Counted from the stretch's first letter, positions 1 to 9,909 are shown. The stretch is DNA of 64,000 nt from Prochlorococcus sp. HOT208_60m_813B04 (GCA_002025975.1 MWOU01000108.1:1-64000), one strand, 5' to 3'. Program-made: numbers and translations. The notes: generated from the letters alone by a model not told the origin.

Positions 1-462
1 AATAACTTAGAGTTACCTATCACATGGCAAATTCCGGCCATAATTTTATTAACACTTATATTCCATAAAAAAGTTGTTTTCAGAGCATATTCTATATATA
101 TAATTTTGGGGTTATTTATACTTCCTGTCTTTCATCAAGGAGGTTCATTAGGTTATTTGCTCACTCCAAATTTTGGTTATTTATTAGGTTTATATCCATT
201 AATCAAAATAATTGATAATTTAAATAATAAAAATAAAATAAACGTTGGAAACTTTTTAATAAACGGATTTATAGCAATAGGTGCTATGCATTTAACTGGA
301 ATAATTTACAACTTCATGCAAACTGTATTCTACAGTCAATACAATTTATTTTTATATAATTTAGGGAAATACTCATTAGGTAAAATTGGATATCATTTTT
401 TAATGCTTTTTCCACTTTTATTACTTATTAAACCTATAGAACGTATAAAACGTAGCAAATAA
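1..462 (+). CDS. bioY: Biotin transporter BioY family (5' truncated by window edge)
   Basis: Frame is open from base 1 (NNLELPITWQIPAIILLTLIFHKKVVFRAYSIY...); hydrophobic protein with BioY-like FHQGGSLGYLLTPNFGYLLG motif. Confidence 0.75.
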   Translation, partial: NNLELPITWQIPAIILLTLIFHKKVVFRAYSIYIILGLFILPVFHQGGSLGYLLTPNFGYLLGLYPLIKIIDNLNNKNKINVGNFLINGFIAIGAMHLTGIIYNFMQTVFYSQYNLFLYNLGKYSLGKIGYHFLMLFPLLLLIKPIERIKRSK

Positions 463-920
463 TGATTATTAATATAAAAACAAAATTATATTTTGTATCT
501 TTAAGTATTTTTATTGTTCTAATAGATCAATTTACGAAATATTTAATGTTTTATAATAAAAAATTATTTGTTAATAAAGATTTTCTTTTATTCAAATTAG
601 ACTTTGTAAAAAATTACGGTGCAGCATTTAATATATTTAGTGGCAGTAGAGTATTTTTATCTTTAATAAGTATTTTTTTTTCTATATTACTTATTTATTT
701 GATATTAAGGAATAATACTTTAAATTCATTCGATCTATATTCTTATAGCTTTATTCTTGGAGGAACTATTGGTAATGGTATAGATAGAATATATAGAGGT
801 TTTGTAGTTGATTTTATAAATTTAAATATTATAGATTTTCCAGTATTTAATATTGCTGATATATCTATTAATATTGGTTTCATTATTTTACTGTATAACA
901 TTTTTAAAAATAATAGATAA
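462..920 (+). CDS. lspA: Lipoprotein signal peptidase (signal peptidase II)
   Basis: DQFTKY, KNYGAAFN, GGTIGNGIDRI, VVDFIN, FNIADISI motifs; overlaps the previous stop codon. Confidence 0.92.
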   Translation: MIINIKTKLYFVSLSIFIVLIDQFTKYLMFYNKKLFVNKDFLLFKLDFVKNYGAAFNIFSGSRVFLSLISIFFSILLIYLILRNNTLNSFDLYSYSFILGGTIGNGIDRIYRGFVVDFINLNIIDFPVFNIADISINIGFIILLYNIFKNNR

Positions 921-921
921 A

Positions 922-2421
922 ATGGATTACTTGAAATTAAAGTATATAAAGTACGTAGTATTGATATTATTTCTTTATATTTTATTTTCCATATTTGTAA
1001 GAATAGTAAATATTTATACTCTTTTATTTTTAATTATAATTATTTATACTTTTTATAATATTGATAAAAAATTATTTAAAAAAATAGTATATAAAGTTAT
1101 ATATAAAAATAAAAAAAATTCACTCTCATTCAAAAACACATATGGTGCTGCCAAGATAAGTTTGGAAGGAGTCGAGAAAATTAACAAAAAAATTAGCGAT
1201 AAAGTAAAAGCAGAATTATTAAATTACCAGAAAAATAAACTAGAGTCCCAATTAAAAACAGGAGATTATAAAGTTACTCTTTTTGGAGCAGGTTCCTCAG
1301 GAAAAACATCCATAGCAAGATCTTTATTGAAAAATATTGTCGGACAAACCTCTGCAAAAATAGGTACAACAAAGCAAATTAATAGCTATAAAATTCGTAT
1401 ACCAATTTTAAAAAGAAACATTAATATACTTGATACTCCGGGTTTATTCGAACCATCTAAATTAGGAGAAGAGAGAGAAAAAGAGACAATTATACAAGCA
1501 TCAAATTCTGACTTAGTTCTTTTTGTGTTAGATCAGGACATAAATAAATACGAAAACTATTTAATTAGAGAATTATTAAAATTAAGGAAAAAAATAATAA
1601 TAGTTCTAAATAAATGTGATTTAAGGTCTAGAGATGAAAATAACCTTATCAAAGAAAATATAATTTCTATAACATCAGCTAGAAAAAATAAAATTTCAGT
1701 CGTTCAAACAATCGCAGTCTCTCAAAAATCTCCCTATACAAAATCAGATGCTTTAAATTTAGTTCCAGAGGTAGGAAGTTTATTTAGAGAAATAATTGAA
1801 ACCCTCGATAATAATGGTGAAGAGTTATTGGCGGATAATATTCTTTTTCGCTCAAATAAGTTAGGTATTAAAAGTAAAAATTTTGTACAAGAACAAAGAT
1901 ATTTAATGTCAAATAAAGTGATTAATAAATATATGTGGATAACAGGAGGAGTAATACTAGTTAATCCACTACCAGCTGTTGATTTTCTTACTACTACCTC
2001 CGTAAACCTTCAAATGATAATGGAGTTATCAAAAATATATGAAATAAAGCTTACAAAAAAAGATGCAAAAGATTTGGCGACTTCATTGTTAAGCGCATTG
2101 GCTAAACAAGGAATACTAAAAGGGGGTCTCGCCATTCTATCTCCCGCTTTAGCTACAAGCTTGACTAAAATAATATTATCTAAATCTATACAATCAGTTA
2201 CAGCAGGCTGGTTAATAAGAATAGTAGGACTAAGTTTGATTGAATATTTTAAAAATGGTCAAGATTGGGGAGATGGAGGAATTCAAGAAGTAGTAGATAA
2301 GATCTATAGAATAAGTAAAAGAGACGATATTTTAAATAATTTCGTAAAAGAAGCTATTTCAAAAATTGAAATGAAAAAATATTTTAAATCAAATAAAAGT
2401 TTGCCTCCATTTACTAATTAA
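922..2421 (+). CDS. GTP-binding protein with C-terminal DUF697-like membrane domain
   Basis: P-loop GAGSSGKTS, DTPG, NKCD motifs; hydrophobic C-terminal region; ATG at 922 preferred over the upstream track start at 853 that overlaps lspA. Confidence 0.8.
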   Translation: MDYLKLKYIKYVVLILFLYILFSIFVRIVNIYTLLFLIIIIYTFYNIDKKLFKKIVYKVIYKNKKNSLSFKNTYGAAKISLEGVEKINKKISDKVKAELLNYQKNKLESQLKTGDYKVTLFGAGSSGKTSIARSLLKNIVGQTSAKIGTTKQINSYKIRIPILKRNINILDTPGLFEPSKLGEEREKETIIQASNSDLVLFVLDQDINKYENYLIRELLKLRKKIIIVLNKCDLRSRDENNLIKENIISITSARKNKISVVQTIAVSQKSPYTKSDALNLVPEVGSLFREIIETLDNNGEELLADNILFRSNKLGIKSKNFVQEQRYLMSNKVINKYMWITGGVILVNPLPAVDFLTTTSVNLQMIMELSKIYEIKLTKKDAKDLATSLLSALAKQGILKGGLAILSPALATSLTKIILSKSIQSVTAGWLIRIVGLSLIEYFKNGQDWGDGGIQEVVDKIYRISKRDDILNNFVKEAISKIEMKKYFKSNKSLPPFTN

Positions 2422-2545
2422 TATTAGATAATTGATCATTTAGATAAGTTCTGTAATCAAAGATAGTTATTAATAGTAAATAAGCAATGCAAATAGCTAT
2501 AGAGATAAACCCTGTTATTATTGCAATAATTTTTGGTCTTCCCAT
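2414..2545 (-). CDS. 43-aa single-TM small protein (not in supplied ORF track)
   Basis: Manual translation: MGRPKIIAIITGFISIAICIAYLLLITIFDYRTYLNDQLSNIN*; ATG start, one hydrophobic helix; its 3' end overlaps the end of the convergent GTPase gene. Confidence 0.6.
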   Translation of the reverse strand: MGRPKIIAIITGFISIAICIAYLLLITIFDYRTYLNDQLSNIN

Positions 2546-2554
2546 ATTCATTAG

Positions 2555-3940
2555 TTAAACATCTAGAAGTCTCAAAAGTTCTTCAATATGAGAATCCTTT
2601 GTATTGTAATTTCCCATGACAACCCGTAAAAAATATTTACCTTTAAATTTTGGTCTAGAAAGCATAAAATTATTGTTAATTAGTTCATTTACTTTTGTTT
2701 GAGTCCATGCATCAGAGTCTTTTGGCTCAAGTTTATTTGGTAAGAATGAAACAATATGAAGAGGACCTGAATATATATCAAATTTATTTTTACTAATATT
2801 TTTTATAAAAAAATCTTTTCTTTTGATTGACGATTTCAATATATTCTCTATTCCTTTGAGACCTAAAAAACGTAACCCAAGCCATAGTTTGATAACCTCT
2901 GCAGGTCTAGAACCTTGTATGCCTAATTCTCCTCTATTTATAATATTTTCTTTAGATGATATATATGGTAGTCCAGTATTAAAAGTATTTTCTAAAGTAC
3001 TCATATTTGAAACCAATAACAAAGATGAAGTCTTTGTAATTCCAATAATTTTTTGTGGATTTATCGTTATCGAATTAGCTTGATTAATATTATTTAGACC
3101 TTCTATTGGAATAGAAGTAATGGCAAAAATCCCTCCAATTGAACCATCAATATGTAACCATATGTTTCTTTGTTTACAGATTTCACTTATTTCTTTAATA
3201 GGATCAATGGCTCCTCTTACAGTTGTCCCAAGGGTGGCAACAATAGCAAATATTTTTTTATTTTCTATTGAACATTTATCTAAAGAGTTTCTCAGATCGT
3301 TTATATCCATTCGACCTTGATTATCAGTTTTAATTTTGACAAGATTCCTAGTATCAAGACCCATTACTCTTATACATTTAACGAAAGAAGAATGAGCATC
3401 TTCACTAACAAGTAATACAGAATTAGGATTCGTACCTAATCCAGCATTATTTCTAGCTGCAATAAGTGCATTCAGATTACTTAATGTACCTCCACTAGCA
3501 GCTATACCTCCTGAGAAATCATTAAACCCTATTTTCTTTGCAAACCATTTGCATAATGATTCCTCAAGCAAGGTTACACTTGGTGATAACTCGTAAGCGA
3601 GAAGATTATTATTTAAACCAGCAGCAATTAAATCTCCCAAAATAGAGAAAATTAAAGGTGGCGGATCAAGGTGAGCTAGCGAGCCAGGATGAACGGGATT
3701 AAATGAATTATTCAAAAGAGATTCAATCTCAGAAAACAAATCTTCTTCAGAGTTACCATCTTCCGCAGGCATAATACAATTGAAATTCTCATCAAAAGGT
3801 AAAGGACCATTTTTATCAGCTTTAGAGAACCAGTCACAAAGAGTTTGACTCGCTCTATTCAGAAGAGTAATCAATTTGTCATTAGTCCCAAAATTTGAGG
3901 GGAAATATATATCTTTATTATTATTTAAATCTTCAGCCAT
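2555..3940 (-). CDS. Pyridoxal-dependent decarboxylase, group II (aromatic amino acid / glutamate decarboxylase family)
   Basis: VHPGSLAHLDPPP, GGIAASGGTLSNLNAL, HIDGSIGG and NPQK (PLP lysine) motifs. Confidence 0.85.
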   Translation of the reverse strand: MAEDLNNNKDIYFPSNFGTNDKLITLLNRASQTLCDWFSKADKNGPLPFDENFNCIMPAEDGNSEEDLFSEIESLLNNSFNPVHPGSLAHLDPPPLIFSILGDLIAAGLNNNLLAYELSPSVTLLEESLCKWFAKKIGFNDFSGGIAASGGTLSNLNALIAARNNAGLGTNPNSVLLVSEDAHSSFVKCIRVMGLDTRNLVKIKTDNQGRMDINDLRNSLDKCSIENKKIFAIVATLGTTVRGAIDPIKEISEICKQRNIWLHIDGSIGGIFAITSIPIEGLNNINQANSITINPQKIIGITKTSSLLLVSNMSTLENTFNTGLPYISSKENIINRGELGIQGSRPAEVIKLWLGLRFLGLKGIENILKSSIKRKDFFIKNISKNKFDIYSGPLHIVSFLPNKLEPKDSDAWTQTKVNELINNNFMLSRPKFKGKYFLRVVMGNYNTKDSHIEELLRLLDV

Positions 3941-3983
3941 CAGATAAGATATCTATTAATAATTCTATTCTCAATCTTGGTAA

Positions 3984-4499
3984 ATGAGATATATTTTTGA
4001 AAATGGAAATAGTAATGAAGATCAACGCAAAAAAACAAATTATTCAAAATACAATTTGTGGATGAATTCGATATTAAGAAGATCCAACGAAATTGGAAAA
4101 GTTGAGCTACCAATCTGTTCAATAATTTTAGATGAGAGAGGAAGATGTATCGGGAGAGGTGTTAACAGAAGGAATATAAATAAAGACCCATTAGGTCATG
4201 CTGAGATAATGGCACTTAGGCAGGCATCTCTAATAAAAAATGATTGGAGATTTAATGAATGTACTATTATCACAAATTTAGAACCTTGTACTATGTGTTC
4301 TTCTGCACTTATTCAAGCACGGATGGGTAAAGTTATTTTCGGGGCTTACGATAAGAAAAGAGGTGGATTGGGCGGTTCAATTGACCTATCAAAACATGAA
4401 AGTGCTCATCACAAAATGGAAATAATTGGAGGTATCCTAGAAGATGAATGCAGTCAAATTTTACAGATTTGGTTCAAAAAGTTGAGGACTCAAAAATAG
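3984..4499 (+). CDS. tadA: tRNA-specific adenosine deaminase (TadA-like)
   Basis: GHAEIMALRQAS (HAE) and NLEPCTMCSSALIQARMGKVIFGAYD (PCxxC) zinc deaminase motifs. Confidence 0.9.
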   Translation: MRYIFENGNSNEDQRKKTNYSKYNLWMNSILRRSNEIGKVELPICSIILDERGRCIGRGVNRRNINKDPLGHAEIMALRQASLIKNDWRFNECTIITNLEPCTMCSSALIQARMGKVIFGAYDKKRGGLGGSIDLSKHESAHHKMEIIGGILEDECSQILQIWFKKLRTQK

Positions 4500-5658
4500 A
4501 AAATTTCTTTAGCTCAGTATCAAATAGGTTTAATAATCTATCAACATTCTCCTCACATGAATTAAAACCCATTAGACCTACACGCCAAACCTTCCCGGAT
4601 AATTCTCCAAGTCCATTTCCTATCTCAATTCCAAAGTTTCTTAAGAGATGATTTCTAAAACCATCCCCATCAACTGCTGGAGGTATTTTAACTGTGGTTA
4701 AAGTTGGCAATCTATAATCCTCAGATACATGTAATTCCATTCCAAGACTTTCTAAACCATTCCACAATTTCTTTGCATTAGTATTATGTCTATTCCAAAC
4801 ATTTTCTAATCCCTCATTAGCAATTAATCGTAAACCTTCACGAATAGCAAAATTCATATTTACAGGGGCCGTATGATGGTAAACGCGATCAGAACCCCAA
4901 TATTTATTTAAAAGAGATAAATCTAAATACCAGTTAGGTACTTTTGTTTTTCTTGAACTTAGTTTTTCTTCAGCTCTTTTATTCATCGTAAAAGGGCTTA
5001 ATCCTGGGGGACAACTTAATCCTTTTTGACTACAACTGTATGCTAGATCAATTTTCCATTCGTCAATCAATAGTTCTAGAGCTCCAAGAGAAGTAACTGC
5101 ATCAACTAAAAACAAGCAGTTATTTTTTCTACATACATCCCCAATACCATCAAGAGGTTGTAAAACACCACTTGATGTTTCAGCATGGACAATAGCAAAA
5201 ATTGCTGGTTTTTTAGTTTCTATTTCATACTTGATTTCTTCATAAGAAAAGGATTCACCCCAGGGTTTTTCAATAACAGATACATCTGCTTTATATCTTG
5301 TTGCCATATCAACAAGTCTGTCTCCAAAATATCCTTTTTTAGCGATAAGAATTTTTTCTCCTTCCTCTATAAAATTAGCTATTGATGCTTCCATAGCTGC
5401 ACTTCCAGTACCACTCATTGGAAGAGTCAGACGATTATTACATTGCCAGGTATATCTTAGAAGCTGTTGAACATCAGACATCAATGAAATATATGCTTCA
5501 TCTAAGTGGCCAATAGGATTCAAAGAAAGAGCGCTTAAGACTTCTGGATGTGCGTTTGAAGGACCAGGACCTAATAAAAGTCTAGATGGAACATAAGTCT
5601 TTGAGAAATGAGATAAATTCTCTTCATTTAAAGCCGAAATAAGTTTTGCTTCTGTCAA
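4474..5658 (-). CDS. Class V aminotransferase (serine/alanine-glyoxylate aminotransferase family)
   Basis: LLGPGPSNAHPEVL, MSGTGSAAMEA, AETSSGVLQP, DAVTSLGA, SQKGLSCPPGLS motifs. Confidence 0.88.
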   Translation of the reverse strand: MTEAKLISALNEENLSHFSKTYVPSRLLLGPGPSNAHPEVLSALSLNPIGHLDEAYISLMSDVQQLLRYTWQCNNRLTLPMSGTGSAAMEASIANFIEEGEKILIAKKGYFGDRLVDMATRYKADVSVIEKPWGESFSYEEIKYEIETKKPAIFAIVHAETSSGVLQPLDGIGDVCRKNNCLFLVDAVTSLGALELLIDEWKIDLAYSCSQKGLSCPPGLSPFTMNKRAEEKLSSRKTKVPNWYLDLSLLNKYWGSDRVYHHTAPVNMNFAIREGLRLIANEGLENVWNRHNTNAKKLWNGLESLGMELHVSEDYRLPTLTTVKIPPAVDGDGFRNHLLRNFGIEIGNGLGELSGKVWRVGLMGFNSCEENVDRLLNLFDTELKKFSIFESSTF

Positions 5659-5691
5659 AGCATTACATTCAATTACTTTTAAATTAAACTA

Positions 5692-5712
5692 ATATCGCCA
5701 CATAAGCGATAT
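5692..5712. repeat. Inverted repeat ATATCGC-N7-GCGATAT
   Basis: Perfect 7-bp arms (5692-5698, 5706-5712) between the divergent aminotransferase and glnA genes. Confidence 0.6.
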
Positions 5713-5768
5713 ATATTTAAAGAAATTCATTCAATTTAAATATTTAGGTAAACAATTATTAAACTTAT

Positions 5769-5799
5769 GACTTGAAACACTAAAAGAAGACATCAAGTC
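5769..5799. repeat. Inverted repeat GACTTGA ... TCAAGTC upstream of glnA
   Basis: Perfect 7-bp arms at 5769-5775 and 5793-5799. Confidence 0.55.
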
Positions 5800-5808
5800 T
5801 TAAAAAAA

Positions 5809-5850
5809 GTTACCATTGATACATAACAAGAATCATCAAGTTATTAATTT
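5809..5850 (+). promoter_or_regulatory. Candidate NtcA-type promoter for glnA (GTTN8TAC-N22-TAATTT)
   Basis: GTT (5809-5811) N8 TAC (5820-5822), exactly 22 nt to TAATTT (5845-5850), which fits TAN3T; one mismatch to GTAN8TAC; glnA ATG at 5872. Confidence 0.55.
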
Positions 5851-5871
5851 CATATAAGGTATTACAAAATT

Positions 5872-7293
5872 ATGTCTAAATCTCCTCAAGATGTTTTAAG
5901 TCAAATTAAAGACGAAGGAATTGAACTCATCGATTTAAAATTCACTGATATTCATGGAAAATGGCAACATTTAACTCTTACATCAGACATGATAGAGGAG
6001 GATTCTTTTACAGAAGGTTTGGCATTTGATGGCTCATCAATAAGAGGTTGGAAAGCAATTAATGCCTCGGATATGTCAATGGTGCCCGATGCAAGTACAG
6101 CTTGGATAGATCCTTTTTATAAACATAAAACTTTAAGTATGATTTGCTCTATTCAAGAGCCAAGAAGCGGTGAACCTTATGATAGGTGTCCAAGAGCTTT
6201 AGCTCAAAAGGCATTAAAATATTTAGACTCGACTGGCATAGCAGATACTGCATTTTTTGGACCAGAACCAGAATTCTTCTTATTTGATGACGTTAGATAC
6301 GACTCTAAAGAAGGAGGTTGTTTTTATAGTGTTGACACTATTGAAGCTCCATGGAACACAGGGAGAATTGAAGAAGGGGGAAACTTAGGATACAAAATAC
6401 AATATAAAGAAGGATATTTTCCAGTAGCTCCAAATGATACTGCGCAAGATATCAGATCTGAGATGCTTCTTCTTATGGGTGAATTAGGTATCCCCACTGA
6501 AAAACATCACCATGAAGTTGCTGGTGCAGGCCAACACGAGCTTGGAATGAAATTTGATTCGCTAATAAATGCTGCTGATAACGTTATGACTTATAAATAC
6601 GTTGTCAGAAATGTTGCAAAAAAATATGGAAAAACAGCAACATTTATGCCCAAACCTGTTTTTAACGACAACGGAACAGGAATGCATGTTCACCAAAGTT
6701 TATGGAAGAGTGGACAGCCACTATTCTTTGGTGAAGGATCCTATGCAAATTTATCTCAAACAGCAAGATGGTACATCGGAGGCATACTTAAACATGCACC
6801 ATCATTTTTAGCATTTACTAACCCAACCACAAATAGTTATAAACGATTGGTTCCAGGATTCGAAGCACCTGTAAATCTAGTTTATTCTGAGGGTAATAGA
6901 TCAGCTGCGGTAAGAATACCTTTAACAGGACCAAGCCCCAAAGCTAAAAGATTAGAATTCAGATCAGGTGACGCACTTGCAAATCCTTACTTAGCATTCT
7001 CTGTAATGATGCTTGCTGGTATTGATGGAATTAAAAATCAAATTGATCCTGGTGATGGAGTAGATGTAGATTTATTTGAACTTCCAGCTGATGAACTTGC
7101 AAAAATTGATACAGTACCTTCATCTCTAAATGACTCACTTAATGCGCTAAAAGCAGATAAGGATTATCTATTAGCTGGCGGAGTATTTACTGAAGATTTT
7201 ATTGATAACTTTATCGATATAAAATACGAAGAGGTACAACAACTAAGACAAAGGCCTCATCCACATGAATTCTTCATGTATTACGATGCGTAA
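5872..7293 (+). CDS. glnA: Glutamine synthetase type I
   Basis: Full length 473 aa; [48 protein letters not shown] motifs. Confidence 0.98.
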   Translation: MSKSPQDVLSQIKDEGIELIDLKFTDIHGKWQHLTLTSDMIEEDSFTEGLAFDGSSIRGWKAINASDMSMVPDASTAWIDPFYKHKTLSMICSIQEPRSGEPYDRCPRALAQKALKYLDSTGIADTAFFGPEPEFFLFDDVRYDSKEGGCFYSVDTIEAPWNTGRIEEGGNLGYKIQYKEGYFPVAPNDTAQDIRSEMLLLMGELGIPTEKHHHEVAGAGQHELGMKFDSLINAADNVMTYKYVVRNVAKKYGKTATFMPKPVFNDNGTGMHVHQSLWKSGQPLFFGEGSYANLSQTARWYIGGILKHAPSFLAFTNPTTNSYKRLVPGFEAPVNLVYSEGNRSAAVRIPLTGPSPKAKRLEFRSGDALANPYLAFSVMMLAGIDGIKNQIDPGDGVDVDLFELPADELAKIDTVPSSLNDSLNALKADKDYLLAGGVFTEDFIDNFIDIKYEEVQQLRQRPHPHEFFMYYDA

Positions 7294-7319
7294 ATAAAAG
7301 AAAAAAAATAGTTTAAATT

Positions 7320-7368
7320 AATCAATTTGAGAAATATCACAAAATATTCTCAAATTGATTTTTTTTTT
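7320..7368 (+). terminator. Rho-independent terminator downstream of glnA
   Basis: Perfect 14-bp stem AATCAATTTGAGAA / TTCTCAAATTGATT followed by 8 T. Confidence 0.85.
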
Positions 7369-7396
7369 GTTGGAATATATATATATAAATCAAAAA

Positions 7397-8452
7397 ATGG
7401 CTAGGGAATCTATCTCAAAAATTGCATATAAAACGCTACAACAAAGTAAAAGCATTGCAGGTTTTGCTCACAAGCAGATTAGTTCAAGATTAATGAACCT
7501 TATTCTTCCCGATTCAAAGCTTGAAAATTTTAATATAGATAGAGACCTTCTTATTCAAATCCAAAATTCAATGGATATCTTAAGAGAAGAAGATTGGAAT
7601 GATGCAGAAAAAAATATATATCCAAAAAAATTATTGTTTGACGAACCATGGCTTAGATATATAACTCAATATCCTAAAGTTTGGCTTGATATGCCTAACA
7701 CATGGGATAGACGCAGAAAACAAAACTTTGATGATCTTCCAAAATCAATTGATAAAGATAATTATCCTCAATATTACTTGAGAAATTTTCATCATCAAAC
7801 AGATGGTTATTTATCAGATTTCTCAGCTAGCATTTATGACCTACAAGTTGAGATACTTTTCAATGGTAGTGCAGACTCAATGAGAAGAAGAATTATTAAG
7901 CCAATAAAAGAAGGACTTGAAAGTTTTAGAGATAGAAAAAAAAGTTCTATAAAAATACTTGATGTGGCGACGGGATCAGGAAGAACATTAAAACAATTAA
8001 GAGCAGCATTTCCTAAAGAAAAAATTACAGGCATTGATTTATCAGATTCATACTTAAAAGAGGCAAGTAGATATATTTCAGATCTAGATGGAGATTTAAT
8101 TGAGTTGATAAAAGGTAACGCTGAGGAATTACCTTTTGAAAATGATAGTTTTCAATGCATTTCTTGTGTTTACCTATTTCATGAATTACCTAGAACAATT
8201 AGAGCTAAAGTATTAAATGAATTTTTTAGAGTTCTTGAACCTGGCGGAATATTAGTTTTAGCTGATTCAATTCAAATAAGTGATTCACCTGACTTTACAT
8301 CCGTAATGGAAAGCTTCTACAAATCTTTTCATGAGCCTTTTTATCGTGATTACATAAAAGAGGATATAGATTCTAAAATTGAGGATGTAGGGTTTAAAGA
8401 TGTAAAATCAAATTCCTTTTTTATGACCAAAGTATGGTCTGCTGTAAAGTAA
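7397..8452 (+). CDS. Class I SAM-dependent methyltransferase
   Basis: ILDVATGSGRTLKQL motif I, FQCISCVYLFHELP, VLEPGGILVLADS; ATG at 7397 chosen because the track start (7355, TTG) lies inside the glnA terminator. Confidence 0.85.
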   Translation: MARESISKIAYKTLQQSKSIAGFAHKQISSRLMNLILPDSKLENFNIDRDLLIQIQNSMDILREEDWNDAEKNIYPKKLLFDEPWLRYITQYPKVWLDMPNTWDRRRKQNFDDLPKSIDKDNYPQYYLRNFHHQTDGYLSDFSASIYDLQVEILFNGSADSMRRRIIKPIKEGLESFRDRKKSSIKILDVATGSGRTLKQLRAAFPKEKITGIDLSDSYLKEASRYISDLDGDLIELIKGNAEELPFENDSFQCISCVYLFHELPRTIRAKVLNEFFRVLEPGGILVLADSIQISDSPDFTSVMESFYKSFHEPFYRDYIKEDIDSKIEDVGFKDVKSNSFFMTKVWSAVK

Positions 8453-8464
8453 AAAAAAACTCTT

Positions 8465-8728
8465 ATGACCTATTGGGATAAAGATACTATTCAGCTTGTT
8501 CAAAGTCTTAATGACAAATTAAAGATTGATCATTCTAAATGGCATAAAGATAAAGGAAATAAATATAAACGTGCTGCAGAACTAATTTCGGCTGGGTTAT
8601 GCCATTTAATTATTTCTTGTAATGACAAGGAAACTATTGAGTATATAGAAGAAAGTATTAAATGGTTAAAAGAAATAAACGTAGATCAACCTTGCCCTAG
8701 TAAAAATCATCTTTTTAAAGCCAACTGA
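8465..8728 (+). CDS. Conserved hypothetical small protein
   Basis: 87-aa ATG ORF directly downstream of the methyltransferase gene. Confidence 0.65.
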   Translation: MTYWDKDTIQLVQSLNDKLKIDHSKWHKDKGNKYKRAAELISAGLCHLIISCNDKETIEYIEESIKWLKEINVDQPCPSKNHLFKAN

Positions 8729-9141
8729 AGTCTATTACCTTTACTACTCCATCTAATATCATCAAAACATTCATTAATAATATATAGGCCACGGCCATTT
8801 ACACTACTTATTTTTTTTGGTAATTTGTATTCTCTTTTTTTTATTTCTAAACCATTACCTTGATCTTGAATTTGCCAAACACACCAATTAGGAGTAATTA
8901 TTCTTCTTACTCTAATATTTTTTTTAGGATCTAATTTATTTCCATGTTTTACTGCGTTAACTAGAGCTTCATGTAAACCAAGTTTTATAAGATAGCTTGA
9001 TTGAGAATTTTTAATAGGTTCTAATAATTGATCGACAAATTCATTTAACTGTAATGATGATTCGAATTCGTAGTTGGACCAGTTTATTTTTGGTCTTTTA
9101 AAAAATCTTTTTAAAATATTTTTGCCCCGGAATAAGGACAT
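8707..9141 (-). CDS. Anti-sigma-factor-like ATP-binding protein (HATPase_c, RsbW-type)
   Basis: GLHEALVNAVKHGN, IQDQGNGLE, NGRGLYIINECFDD motifs of GHKL ATPases. Confidence 0.82.
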   Translation of the reverse strand: MSLFRGKNILKRFFKRPKINWSNYEFESSLQLNEFVDQLLEPIKNSQSSYLIKLGLHEALVNAVKHGNKLDPKKNIRVRRIITPNWCVWQIQDQGNGLEIKKREYKLPKKISSVNGRGLYIINECFDDIRWSSKGNRLQLALKR

Positions 9142-9189
9142 AATAATATTTTTACACTATTTTAATTTTAACTTATTGAATACCTTAAT

Positions 9190-9909
9190 TTAAAGAACAT
9201 TATTGTGTCTCTTTGAAATAGCAGGATGCCGTAGGATGGAGTCCATAAGTCTTACTCCTCTTAGTTGATTTATTAAAGGCATATGTCCGTCAGGAGCATC
9301 CAATGACCAGCAAAAAGATCCAGGATATCTAGTCCATAAGCCGTCTTTTTTCCACCCTATTTTTGGCCACATTAATTCATATTTTTTCCCTACTGATTTT
9401 AAAATCTTTGCTTGAATTGAAAATCCAAATCTACCAGTAGAATAAATAGTCCATAATCTATCTATTGTTTCTAGATCTTTTCCTGACATATTTTTAACTT
9501 CACTGTAGAAAACATATCCACGTTTTTCAGCTAATTTTCCAGCTAATTTTCGTAAGTAGGAACTTGTTAATCTATCTGCATCTTCAAATTTTTGCTCAAC
9601 TAACATCAATTGCAATTCTTCATAATTAATATCAATATCTGAATATGTATTAAACCAATTATTGAATTTAGAGTTATCAAAGAATACTGGCTTGAATTTT
9701 TTTAAAACTTGCAATATCCAACCGGCAGCCCAGTCATCTCCTTCTTTATCAAAAATATCAAACAGTGATGGGCCAAGATTAAAAATATTTTCGACTTCAG
9801 ATTCTATTTGAGTTAATGAATTTATTCTTTTTCTTTGATTTGAATCTACAAATTTTTTTATAAGATCTAATGTAGCATTACTATAGTTATCCTGTTCTTT
9901 GTTATTCAT
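9190..9909 (-). CDS. GUN4 domain-containing protein
   Basis: Central GUN4-like stretch (YEELQLMLVEQKFEDADRLTSSYLRKLAG...LETIDRLWTIYSTGRFGFSIQAKI...GWKKDGLWTRYPGSFCWSLDAPDGHMP); ATG at 9909 preferred over the TTG in the track. Confidence 0.9.
   Translation of the reverse strand: MNNKEQDNYSNATLDLIKKFVDSNQRKRINSLTQIESEVENIFNLGPSLFDIFDKEGDDWAAGWILQVLKKFKPVFFDNSKFNNWFNTYSDIDINYEELQLMLVEQKFEDADRLTSSYLRKLAGKLAEKRGYVFYSEVKNMSGKDLETIDRLWTIYSTGRFGFSIQAKILKSVGKKYELMWPKIGWKKDGLWTRYPGSFCWSLDAPDGHMPLINQLRGVRLMDSILRHPAISKRHNNVL

Noticed and set aside
2823-3083. Plus-strand ORF 86 aa
   Set aside because: Antisense to the confident PLP decarboxylase; no RBS or family support.
3940-4122. Minus-strand ORF 60 aa
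   Set aside because: Antisense to tadA; no coding signature.
4448-4651. Plus-strand ORF 67 aa
   Set aside because: Overlaps the tadA end and is antisense to the aminotransferase; shadow ORF.
5659-5871. Glutamine riboswitch (glnA RNA motif) upstream of glnA
   Set aside because: No conserved core of the motif recognised; only simple inverted repeats and an NtcA-like promoter.
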